Source of the DNA: Pseudomonadota bacterium
GTDB lineage: Bacteria; Pseudomonadota; Alphaproteobacteria; Acetobacterales; Acetobacteraceae
Direction of reading: 5' to 3'
Assembly (NCBI GenBank): GCA_021829055.1
Contig: JAJZCS010000121.1
Span: 1-6,421, forward strand
DNA: 6,421 nucleotides
The stretch's first letter is position 1, and the number at the start of each line of letters is the position of its first letter. This document shows, one piece after another, positions 1 to 5,280 of the stretch. The notes beneath the pieces were generated by a model that saw only the letters and a list, made by a program, of their open reading frames with translations, made no database searches and was not told the origin of the DNA. The position numbers and the translations under genes were made by a program.

Positions 1-184
1 CGGATCGCCCTATGCCGAAAGCCGCTCCAGATGACCCCACAGCCCGGATAATCCCCCCTGACCCAGCGCATCCTCCCGTCACGCTATTGAATCAAATCAA
101 CCGCCGTTGGACCAGAGGATTTTCGGAGGTGTCCAGGTGCGTAAGCCGAAACAGTCTATCACTGCCGGCTCATCATGCAGCAAT
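1..184. other. Left edge, no assigned gene
   Basis: No gene is supported here. A plus-strand frame is open from base 3 to a TAG at 186-188 (62 codons, no start inside the window), so it could be the tail of something beginning further left, but its translation is not recognisable. On the minus strand an ATG directly behind GGGAGG near base 74 opens a short frame that runs off the left edge and is also unrecognised. The stretch lies downstream of the minus-strand gene that ends at 185, and no clear hairpin plus T-run terminator was seen. Confidence 0.4.
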
Positions 185-487
185 TTAGGGAAGGCAGTCT
201 GTCTGAATTGCGTCAGGTGACGTTCCACATTGAGGGCGCGGGAGCGGCGCTGGCACGATTGTCTTGGGTGGTGGAGGCAGGGCTCCTTGAGCACCGGGTG
301 AAATCAAGCTGCCTGCGCTGCCGCTTTGCCGCTGCAACCGACCACCATTTGCCAGTGCTGCCCGGCCTGTTTGTTCCTGAAGCATTTCGCGTTGCAGTAC
401 GCTGGTCAGCACGAGGGGCACGGCTATGAGACCAAAGATAGTGAAAAACAACCGATTTCGCGAAGTGCTAGATACGGAATTGACCAT
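185..487 (-). CDS. Small membrane-anchored proline-rich hypothetical protein
   Basis: I do not recognise this 100-residue protein. The ATG at 487 is preferred over upstream in-frame starts because a strong purine-rich ribosome site (GAGAGGGAG) lies just before it. After a short Ser/Asn/Arg-rich N-terminus, residues about 13-30 (LFFTIFGLIAVPLVLTSV) form one hydrophobic segment, either a membrane anchor or an uncleaved signal. A polar region follows, then a proline-rich part (PPPPKTIVPAPLPRP). The tail carries two cysteines (CGTSPDAIQTDCLP at the very end) that could form a disulfide. This layout suggests an inner-membrane protein with its tail in the periplasm, but that is inference. The gene stands alone, with no partner gene next to it. 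A chance open frame is possible; the good ribosome site and sensible domain order argue for a real gene. Confidence 0.5.
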   Translation of the reverse strand: MVNSVSSTSRNRLFFTIFGLIAVPLVLTSVLQREMLQEQTGRAALANGGRLQRQSGSAGSLISPGAQGALPPPPKTIVPAPLPRPQCGTSPDAIQTDCLP

Positions 488-1007
488 TGCTCCCTCTCGA
501 AAAGCCGACCCTTGAGCGGCTGTCAAGCCTATCGACGCGCCTTTGCAAATTTTGTAGGCGTTTGAGAACTCGCCGGAGAAGCTGAAAGCCATCTGCCATA
601 ACAACAGACCATTATTTAGGCGGTTTATGTGTTCTTTTCTGGATATATGCTTAATGAACGGTCCAAAGATCTCACGCGATAGACCTTAGTGCGGCAGCAG
701 GTCATATTCGTTTGTACCTGTGATTCTGAAGGGTTTTGGCTAACGTAATTTGGCAGACATAACAAATCGCGACGGCGAGGCATTAAAAAAAAGAAAAAAT
801 CGAAAAAGAGTAGTCGAAAAATATTATCCGTTGTGGGGGTCACTCGCCGAGGGTTTTTTCGAGCGCTACCTCGTTCTTGCTGGCCTGCAGAAATTATACC
901 GTCGTGACTATGGATAGCGCACCACATCACAACAACTTCAAAAGCTCATGTGATATTTTACGACAAGTGCTCGATCGTGTTTGTTGTGGATGCAGGTCAT
1001 CCGTGGC
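488..1007. other. AT-rich intergenic region with A-tracts, no supported gene
   Basis: About 520 bases without a convincing gene. A 101-codon minus-strand frame (625-930) exists, but its translation is a Phe run and basic low-complexity sequence produced by the A-tracts, so it is treated as chance. A plus-strand ATG near 911 opens only 42 unremarkable codons. The notable content is a purine-rich block at 785-821 with runs of 8, 6, 5 and 5 A, which may be intrinsically curved DNA. The promoter of the minus-strand gene at 487 should lie in the left part of this stretch, but no clear -35/-10 pair was found. Confidence 0.45.
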
Positions 1008-1421
1008 TCATCGTTTTGTCCTATTCCACAGCTGATTAACGCCGTTGCCGAAACTGAACGGCACTAGAACGATCAACGCCAGGACATACAATAATAAAGC
1101 GCTATAGAGGGCTGTAAAAAACCACATAGGCAAATTCCAGTAGATCATAGTATCCACTGATCGCATAATGAGTGGCTCCACAGGCCTCACGTTGCCCGCA
1201 AGTTGGTCCTGCCAGATTGTCAGAATGCAGGCTCGACCTGCAAGCGCTTGTGCGGCCACAGCGACCATAAATGCTAGATGAAGCAGTCTCAACCAGGCAA
1301 CCCGAACAATCCGCCACTCGCGCCAGCCCCCAATTGGAATTACGACCAAGCTAATGACATTGAAAGCGATTACGAATAGATGAACCGTGAGAATAACTTC
1401 GGCGATTTGAATGTCGCGCAT
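1008..1421 (-). CDS. DUF2784-type integral membrane protein
   Basis: A 137-residue predicted inner-membrane protein resembling the uncharacterised DUF2784 family, whose members are about 120-135 residues with three helices. Hydrophobic segments lie at about residues 8-30, 46-66 and 97-122. Between the second and third is the family-like loop CILTIWQDQLAG (65-76), corresponding to the usual C-x-L-T motif, then PLIMRSVDTMIYWNLPMW (83-100), which matches the DUF2784 pattern of a conserved aromatic stretch entering the last helix. A short basic tail ends the protein. The ATG at 1421 has a GGAG ribosome site seven bases upstream. The role of the family is unknown. The gene appears intact and monocistronic, with an IS remnant beginning about 150 bases upstream. 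The family assignment is from memory of the motif and has not been tested by a profile search. Confidence 0.75.
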   Translation of the reverse strand: MRDIQIAEVILTVHLFVIAFNVISLVVIPIGGWREWRIVRVAWLRLLHLAFMVAVAAQALAGRACILTIWQDQLAGNVRPVEPLIMRSVDTMIYWNLPMWFFTALYSALLLYVLALIVLVPFSFGNGVNQLWNRTKR

Positions 1422-1569
1422 TCGAGGGCTCCAACTTAAATTGGCAACAAAAAGTAATAGATTTTTGCCTCGCTAACGCCAGATTCAACGTGCATCCTGT
1501 AAGCTTATACCAAACGCTGTGGACGTCGTTAACCGAATGCCAAGAATATTCTCTTGTAAGTTGCCGCTT

Positions 1570-1695
1570 TGAAGTGCCCCCGGAAAATGGGACCGAGGGC
1601 TGAGTTGGAGGCTGTCCGTTCTGTCGTGATAGACGGAGCGGAATATGAGCAAGACGAGACGGAAGATTGACGCGGCGCTGAAGGCGAAGATTGCC
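1570..1695 (+). mobile_element. Left-end remnant of an IS3-family element
   Basis: The stretch begins TGAAGTGCCCCCGG, which has the TG terminus and C-rich inverted-repeat style of IS3-family ends. It runs through a leader to an orfA start at 1645. The element is cut at base 1695, where the orfA frame stops resembling the family and AT-rich DNA begins. No matching right end (a sequence ending GGGGCACTTCA) occurs in the window, so only about 126 bases survive. Its terminus differs from that of the larger IS at 2100-3321, so these are two different elements and not parts of one. Confidence 0.65.
1645..1695 (+). pseudogene. IS3-family orfA N-terminal fragment
   Basis: Seventeen codons read MSKTRRKIDAALKAKIA, which I recognise as the N-terminus of IS3-family OrfA transposase subunits (the helix-turn-helix DNA-binding partner; full proteins are about 90-130 residues). 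A GGAG ribosome site at 1635-1638 precedes the ATG. After base 1695 the family sequence is replaced by unrelated DNA, and the frame gains four foreign codons before a TAG at 1708-1710. The helix-turn-helix itself is lost, so no functional product is expected. Confidence 0.7.
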
Positions 1696-1881
1696 TTATT
1701 TATTTTTTAGCGCCGCCCTTACAAGGCGCCTCACGGCCTCTGGCCTAGTTGGCACGTCCGGTTCAGCGCGTCGCCAATCGTCAAGGACTTGTAGTGCGGT
1801 GCGCTCGAAACGGACATTTACGGCTTCGCTGTCTTTCGAAGGCCGACCTTTTGATGATTTTTTAGCGCTAATAATTAACAT
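1696..1881 (-). CDS. Small ribbon-helix-helix-like DNA-binding protein
   Basis: A 61-residue basic protein resembling short CopG/Arc-type ribbon-helix-helix regulators. A basic leader (AKKSSKGRPSKDSE, residues 6-19) is followed by a probable beta strand (AVNVRFER, 20-27), helix A (TALQVLDDWRRAEP, 28-41), the turn DVPTRPEA (42-49) and helix B (AVRRLVRAALK, 49-59). The T-R-x-E-A-x-R-x-L pattern is typical of antitoxin and plasmid-copy regulators in this fold. The start is the only ATG after an in-frame stop upstream; its ribosome site is poor. No toxin gene lies beside it. The stop codon abuts the truncated IS3 end at 1695, and three copies of a 13-bp repeat lie in and around the gene. It may be an orphan antitoxin or autoregulator. 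The fold is inferred from pattern alone. Confidence 0.6.
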   Translation of the reverse strand: MLIISAKKSSKGRPSKDSEAVNVRFERTALQVLDDWRRAEPDVPTRPEAVRRLVRAALKNK

Positions 1882-1898
1882 AATGATTTTGTAGCGCC
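1702..1898. repeat. Three direct copies of a 13-bp ATTTTTTAGCGCY repeat
   Basis: Copies are at 1702-1714 (ATTTTTTAGCGCC), 1857-1869 (ATTTTTTAGCGCT) and 1886-1898 (ATTTTGTAGCGCC). The first and third differ at one base and bracket the ribbon-helix-helix gene: the first covers its last codons, the third lies just upstream of its start, and the second sits at codons 5-9. The second also contains the perfect 10-bp palindrome TTAGCGCTAA (1862-1871). The copies could be operator sites for the encoded protein or traces of a recombination or duplication event. The spacing of 29 bp between the second and third suits an operator cluster at the promoter. Confidence 0.5.
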
Positions 1899-2000
1899 AT
1901 TAAATATCAGTCGCAAGCGCTCCGATGGTGTGCCGGCGACGTCAACATTTTCACGGAGAGGTCGAGCTTGATCCTGCCGCCCTGCAACGAACAGCGGTCC
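1882..2000. other. Spacer between small regulator gene and helicase 3' end
   Basis: This spacer should contain the promoter of the minus-strand regulator gene at 1881, and it lies downstream of the helicase stop codon at 2001-2003. The regulator-proximal end is AT-rich and carries the upstream copy of the 13-bp repeat; the remainder is GC-rich. No convincing -35/-10 pair, and no hairpin with a T-run that would serve as a helicase terminator, was found. Confidence 0.35.
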
Positions 2001-2096
2001 CTATAAGATTTTCTTGATCTGCGTTCCATGCGTCGAACGAGGCATGCCATTAGCGGGCAGAACAAGGGGCTTTCGGGAAGTTCCCGGCGTTTGGAT

Positions 2097-2099
2097 CCG
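2097..2099. repeat. Target-site duplication CCG, left copy
   Basis: CCG directly before the IS terminus at 2100 matches CCG directly after the other terminus (3322-3324). A 3-bp duplication is usual for many IS3-family insertions. Removing one copy with the element restores the helicase reading frame. Confidence 0.75.
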
Positions 2100-2126
2100 T
2101 GGAGTGCGCCCCTGCGGGTGGACAGA
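2100..2126. repeat. IS3 terminal inverted repeat, orfB end
   Basis: These 27 bases are the exact reverse complement of 3295-3321. They lie at the orfB (3') end of the element. The outermost dinucleotide is TG, as expected for IS3-family termini. The flanking base pair (2099/3322) also matches, but only because of the target duplication. Confidence 0.9.
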
Positions 2127-2897
2127 AGCAAGCTGCTGTTTTGACCGTCTGCCGGGCGTGTTGATCCTCGAACTGCACAGGGCTGAGATATCCCAGCGAT
2201 GAGTGCAGCCGTTTTGAGTTGTAGACGTCGTCGATGAAGCGGGGCAGGTCAGCGGTGACGTCTTCGAACGTTTCGTAAGCGGCCAGGTAGACGGCTTCGA
2301 CTTTCAGCGTCTTCATGAAGCTTTCCGCTTTGGCCTTATCGTATGGATTACCCCGGCGGCTCATCGAGCCCGTCAGGCCATGGTCCTCCAGCAGCGTGCG
2401 ATACACCTCCGATGCGGATTGCGACCCACGATCGGAAGGGTGAATGCAGCCTTTTGGTGGCGCCCTGTTCCTGATCGCTGCCTTCCAGGCTGCGCCGGCA
2501 ATCCGGGCATCCATGGAGCGGCTGATCGCGTCGCCCACGACTTTCGTCCAGGATGGCCGCCAGGTAGACGAAGCCGCCCGGAATGGCCACGCAGGTCAGG
2601 TCCGCGACCCAGATCTGGTTCGGGCGATCGGGAACGCCGCCTTTGGCCAAGTCGGAGTAGATCGGCCCGGCATGGTCGCTGTCGGTCGTCACAACGTCGC
2701 GCCGCCGCTGTTTTGGCTGCAAATCGTGTTCCCGCATCAGGCGCCGGAGCCTTTTGCCGTTCACCACGACGCCCTGATGGCGCAGCGCTGCCCCGACCCG
2801 GCGATAACCATACATCGCAGATCGCGCCGATCCGAGCGAGAAGTCCATCGGCGGGCCGTGTGGCTGGGGGCGCGTCGTAGAAGTGAGCCCCCTCAGC

Positions 2898-3252
2898 TCA
2901 CCCCCCTGCTGACGGAGATGCCACGGGGCCGGTGACGACGGAGGTGCTTGCGCTTCTCGGCCGGGGAGCATGCTTCAAAGCCCCCTTGAGCAGATCGATC
3001 TCGAGCGCCTGACGACCGACCAGGCGCTCAAGGGCGGCGATCCTGGCTTCGTATTCTTGCATCAGGTCGGCCGCCTGCGCGTCGTCATCCAAGGCACCAG
3101 CCTCGAACTTGCCGACCCAGATACCGGATCAGCTGCCGGGAGATGTCGTGCCGCTTGGATAGCCCGTGCAGCGTCTCGCCCGCGATGAACTCCTCGGCAA
3201 CCTGCCACTTCAATGCGGCGCTGTGGGATCAGTGTCTCGTCATGGCTTCCAT
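2898..3252 (-). pseudogene. IS3-family orfA, multiply frameshifted
   Basis: OrfA supplies the helix-turn-helix and leucine-zipper part of the IS3 transposase. The protein is recognisable only by joining three frames. From the ATG at 3252 or 3243 the frame meets a stop almost at once (MTRH then TGA), while the neighbouring frame carries LIPQRRIEVA. Near 3197-3205 the sense moves to AEEFIAGETLHGLSKRHDIS, and near 3121-3125 it moves again to IWVGKFEAGALDDD, continuing through LMQEYEARIAALERLVG with its zipper-like leucine spacing. The last frame ends with the TGA at 2898-2900. At least three indels separate these pieces, so no working OrfA is made from this copy. Confidence 0.75.
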
Positions 3253-3294
3253 TCTCCAGAAGCCCGGTAGCGGGGGTCAATTCAAATCGCCCAA

Positions 3295-3321
3295 TCTGTC
3301 CACCCGCAGGGGCGCACTCCA
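3295..3321. repeat. IS3 terminal inverted repeat, orfA end
   Basis: Exact 27-base partner of 2100-2126, ending CACTCCA at the element boundary. It lies upstream of orfA, which starts about 43 bases further in. Reading from the helicase, this end supplies 14 substitute codons and then a stop at 3277-3279. Confidence 0.9.
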
Positions 3322-3324
3322 CCG
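3322..3324. repeat. Target-site duplication CCG, right copy
   Basis: Second copy of the 3-bp duplication. On the coding strand of the helicase it is the CGG arginine codon 416, the last native codon before the element. Confidence 0.75.
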
Positions 3325-4226
3325 AGAGTGTGCTTTTTGTCGCTTTGTGCCCTCGGGCCTTGGGTTTGAGCTCACGGTGACTTTTGCAACTCGCTCTGCA
3401 TCGGCTGACCGCAGTTTGAAACGCGGAACAGGAGGCGAGCCTCGACGATCGGTAACGGGCAAAGTCTGCCGTGTAAGCTTTTCGATCTGGCGTAACAAGG
3501 GCCGTTCTTCATTGCCGCACAGTGAGATAGCCTGACCGGAAGCACCGGCGCGGGCCGTGCGGCCGATTCTGTGGACGTAGGACTCGGGCATATCAGGCAA
3601 CTCGAAATTGACGACGTGCGTCACGCCGTCGACATCAATGCCGCGCGCGGCAATGTCAGTAGCGACCAGAACCCGGGTATGCCCGCGTCGGAAACCGTCG
3701 AGCGCGCGTACTCGCTGATTCTGGCTCTTGTTACCATGGATCGCTTGCGCGCCGATCCCGGATTCGTTCAGATGGTGGGCCACTCGATCGGCGCCACGTT
3801 TAGTGCGGGTGAAGACGATTGCGCGCGTTACGGCTTCGTCGCGCATGAGCTCGGTCAAAATGTCGCGTTTTGAGTTTCCGTCAACGAAGACGACGCGCTG
3901 ATCGACGAGTGCCACCGTGGTCCCGACGGGTGCTACCGAGGCCTGCAGCGGATTGCGTAAAAGATCGGCGGCGAGGCCGGCTATCTCTTTAGGCATGGTT
4001 GCCGAAAACAGCACGGTCTGCCGTGTCTTCGGCACCAATGCGATGATCCGGCGGATCGGCTCGATGAAACCGAGATCGAGCATGTGGTCCGCTTCATCAA
4101 GGATGATAACTTCCGTTGCTGCAAGAGCGTCGCGTCGGGCTGCCAAGTGGTCGAGAAGGCGCCCAGGCGTGGCAACAAGAACCTCGAGTCCACGCGCAAT
4201 CATATCCGCTTGTGGCCGGTGCTGGA

Positions 4227-4234
4227 CCCCCCCC
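4227..4234. repeat. Homopolymer of 8 C (8 G in helicase sense)
   Basis: This run marks where the helicase frame breaks. With seven bases the reading is VIVGGVQHRPQ and the two halves of the protein join; with eight, the frame turns to VGGGPAPATSG and loses all later motifs. Long G runs are prone to slippage in replication and in sequencing, so the extra base may be a true mutation, a variable tract or a read error. Confidence 0.75.
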
Positions 4235-5078
4235 GACGATGACACCAATCCGAACGCTTGGACGCATGAATTGACCATAGGTACGGAAACTTTGCGCGAT
4301 CTGGGCGGCGAGTTCACGCGTGGGGGCCAGAACGAGCGTGCGCACCATGCCCGGCGCCAAACGGCTGCGGTCGGCGAGGATCCGGCCGAGGACTGGCAAA
4401 GCAAAAGCTGCTGTCTTTCCCGTGCCCGTCTGAGCGATGCCGAGAAGATCACGCCCCTGTGAAATTGCGGGGATGGCTTTGGCTTGTATTGGAGAGGGCG
4501 TTTGATAGCCTGCATGATCTAGAGCGCGAAGTAACGACTGTGGGATACCGAGATCGGAAAATTGGGTCACTGTAAATCTTTCATGGAGGTTCCGCGCGGA
4601 AAATCCGTCGAGTCGCGAAACTGCGTGCACCCTGCGTACGGGCCGCCGCTATATTATTTTTGGGAGGAAAGCCGGCTTGTCGGTTTGGCACCGAATCACG
4701 CAACCAGAACGCCTCATGTTGCAACGCAACAGCACTTCCATGCCCAACATTGCGGAGGAAGTCAACGGCCTATCCGCCGCGTTTTGCCAGAGAATTTCAA
4801 CGCGATCATCTTCATCGACTCTATTCGACGCACATCGTGAGCATGAGCCCTTCGCCCGAGCTACGTTTTCGTCTTTATCCCAAAAGCCGGGGGTTGGCCG
4901 ACTCTGGGTGGTATGGTGGATGTAGAATGCCACAGCGGTGTGAGTAAAATGCGAGGCAATAAGAACAAATTCGCGAACCATGGGATCCTGATCAAAGAGT
5001 TGCTGCTTGGCACGTAGTTTTTGGGGTATACATTTGATTTGAATCATTCCGGGTGTCCTGTTCAGGATTTGTAGGTGA

Positions 5079-5219
5079 AATCGCGGGTGTGGAGGCTCCA
5101 TCCAAGGTTCTTCAGACGTTAAATGCCGCTTGGCCAGTCCGGTCACGGAAGCCGAGGTGGAGGTATTCGAGCAATGGTTTGGCGACTTGTTCGATGAGCT
5201 GTTTGGGCCGGACGCTTGA
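5079..5219 (+). pseudogene. Possible C-terminal remnant of an unknown protein
   Basis: This 46-codon frame lies between two stops (TGA at 5076-5078 and 5217-5219). Its second half reads VTEAEVEVFEQWFGDLFDEL and ends FGPDA, an acidic amphipathic helix with codon use that looks genuine, with mostly G or C in third position. There is no good start or ribosome site; the only candidate is a TTG at codon 18. It may be the tail of a gene whose front has been lost or frameshifted. I do not recognise a family, and competing antisense frames exist, so this is a weak call. Confidence 0.2.
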
Positions 5220-5242
5220 ACATTCCCTATTGCGATATGAGT

Positions 5243-5262
5243 TATAGTGTGGTACATGCACC
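5243..5262 (+). promoter_or_regulatory. Candidate higBA promoter/operator
   Basis: A TATAGT hexamer (5243-5248) is a plausible -10 box 33 bases before the toxin start. It overlaps nothing obviously coding. The near-palindrome GGTACATGCACC (5251-5262, 10 of 12 bases symmetric) follows at once, where a HigA dimer could bind for autoregulation. No well-spaced -35 box is seen (TTGAAC at 5216 is 21 bases away), so the call is tentative. Confidence 0.3.
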
Positions 5263-5280
5263 CATCGTTGGAGTGGGTCT

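Larger units (their letters stand above)
2050..2897 (-). pseudogene. IS3-family orfB transposase (rve integrase core), frameshifted
   Basis: OrfB carries the catalytic DDE domain. Its expected start is spoiled (CTGAGGGGG where the family has an ATG), and another shift lies just before YGYRRVGAALRHQG near 2804-2826. The next frame holds the first catalytic aspartate in WVADLT. Near 2545 roughly ten bases appear to be missing after AAILD compared with the usual LDAWSRRVVG, moving the sense to the frame that carries SDRGSQ and [10 protein letters not shown]. Between that second aspartate and the glutamate there are exactly 35 residues, the DD(35)E spacing of the family. The frame lacks a stop inside the element and reads through the inverted repeat into helicase DNA, ending at 2050. 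The product cannot be active as it stands. Confidence 0.8.
2100..3321 (-). mobile_element. IS3-family insertion sequence, 1222 bp, decayed transposase
   Basis: The element is bounded by perfect 27-bp terminal inverted repeats that begin TGGAGTGCGCCCCTGC and end with CA, and is flanked by CCG duplications. Its length, its TG...CA ends, the two overlapping transposase frames and the DD(35)E signature all place it in the IS3 family. Transcription runs right to left, in the same direction as the helicase it interrupts. Both transposase genes are frameshifted, so the element is probably unable to move by itself, although its intact ends could still be used by a related transposase from elsewhere in the genome. 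Confidence 0.9.
2001..4570 (-). pseudogene. rhlE: DEAD-box RNA helicase (RhlE type), frameshifted and IS-interrupted
   Basis: ATP-dependent RNA helicases of this type unwind structured RNA in ribosome assembly, mRNA decay and cold adaptation. Read from a GTG at 4570 (VTQFSDLGI, the usual family start; a GTG at 4630 is an alternative), the restored protein has the Q motif GYQTPSPIQ (21-29), Walker A AQTGTGKT (46-53), PTRELA (83-88), TPGR (134-137), DEAD (158-161), SAT (189-191), ATDIAARGID (303-312) and HRIGRTARAG (333-342). Two lesions are seen. A run of 8 G on the coding strand at 4234-4227, where 7 keep the frame, shifts translation after codon 114, before DEAD. An IS3 element at 2100-3321 splits the C-terminal tail after codon 416. 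Without the element and one CCG copy, the frame continues for 32 basic codons (from [10 protein letters not shown]) to TAG at 2001-2003, making 448 residues, normal for the family. The symbol is by similarity; another DEAD-box name is possible. Confidence 0.85.
4571..5280. other. Unassigned region between helicase and toxin gene
   Basis: About 700 bases with no gene I can defend. A 202-codon minus-strand frame fills 4649-5257, and several plus-strand frames overlap it. None of the translations shows a domain I recognise, and the long one is rich in Cys, His and Arg with uneven composition, typical of a chance or eroded frame. The right part also holds a plus-strand frame (5079-5219) that looks more protein-like. 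The stretch must contain the helicase leader and promoter (minus strand) and the higBA promoter (plus strand). Two small inverted repeats, TGATTtgAATCA (5035-5046) and TCCTGttCAGGA (5056-5067), lie 21 bp apart centre to centre. The region may be eroded coding DNA. Confidence 0.4.

Noticed and set aside
88..104. TGAATCAAATCA resembling the reverse complement of the 5035-5046 dyad
   Set aside because: A match over about a dozen AT-rich bases nearly 5 kb away, with no shared context, is best treated as chance.
97..294. Minus-strand frame overlapping the end of the small membrane protein gene
   Set aside because: It overlaps the better-supported gene at 185-487 in another frame, and its basic, His-rich translation looks like a shadow.
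625..930. A 101-codon minus-strand frame with a Phe-rich stretch
   Set aside because: The Phe run simply translates the A-tracts on the opposite strand, there is no recognisable domain, and no good ribosome site was seen.
1691..1894. Plus-strand 67-codon frame across the regulator gene
   Set aside because: The opposite strand encodes a plausible ribbon-helix-helix pattern, while this frame gives a low-complexity Ser/Arg translation.
2380..2935. Long plus-strand frames across the IS
   Set aside because: They are antisense to clear orfB transposase motifs (WVADLT, SDRGSQ, KAESF) and show no domain; they are GC-rich shadows.
1570..3321. A composite transposon formed by the two IS3-type ends with the regulator between them
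   Set aside because: The two elements have different terminal sequences and different orfA starts, the left one is truncated, and the right one has its own target duplication, so they arrived independently.
3571..4462. Plus-strand frames of 100 and 181 codons opposite the helicase
   Set aside because: The minus strand carries a complete ordered set of DEAD-box motifs, so these frames are antisense shadows.
5013..5030. Possible sigma-54 promoter (TTGGCACG followed by TTTTGG)
   Set aside because: The -24 half fits, but the -12 half lacks the essential GC at the right spacing, and no convincing gene starts downstream.
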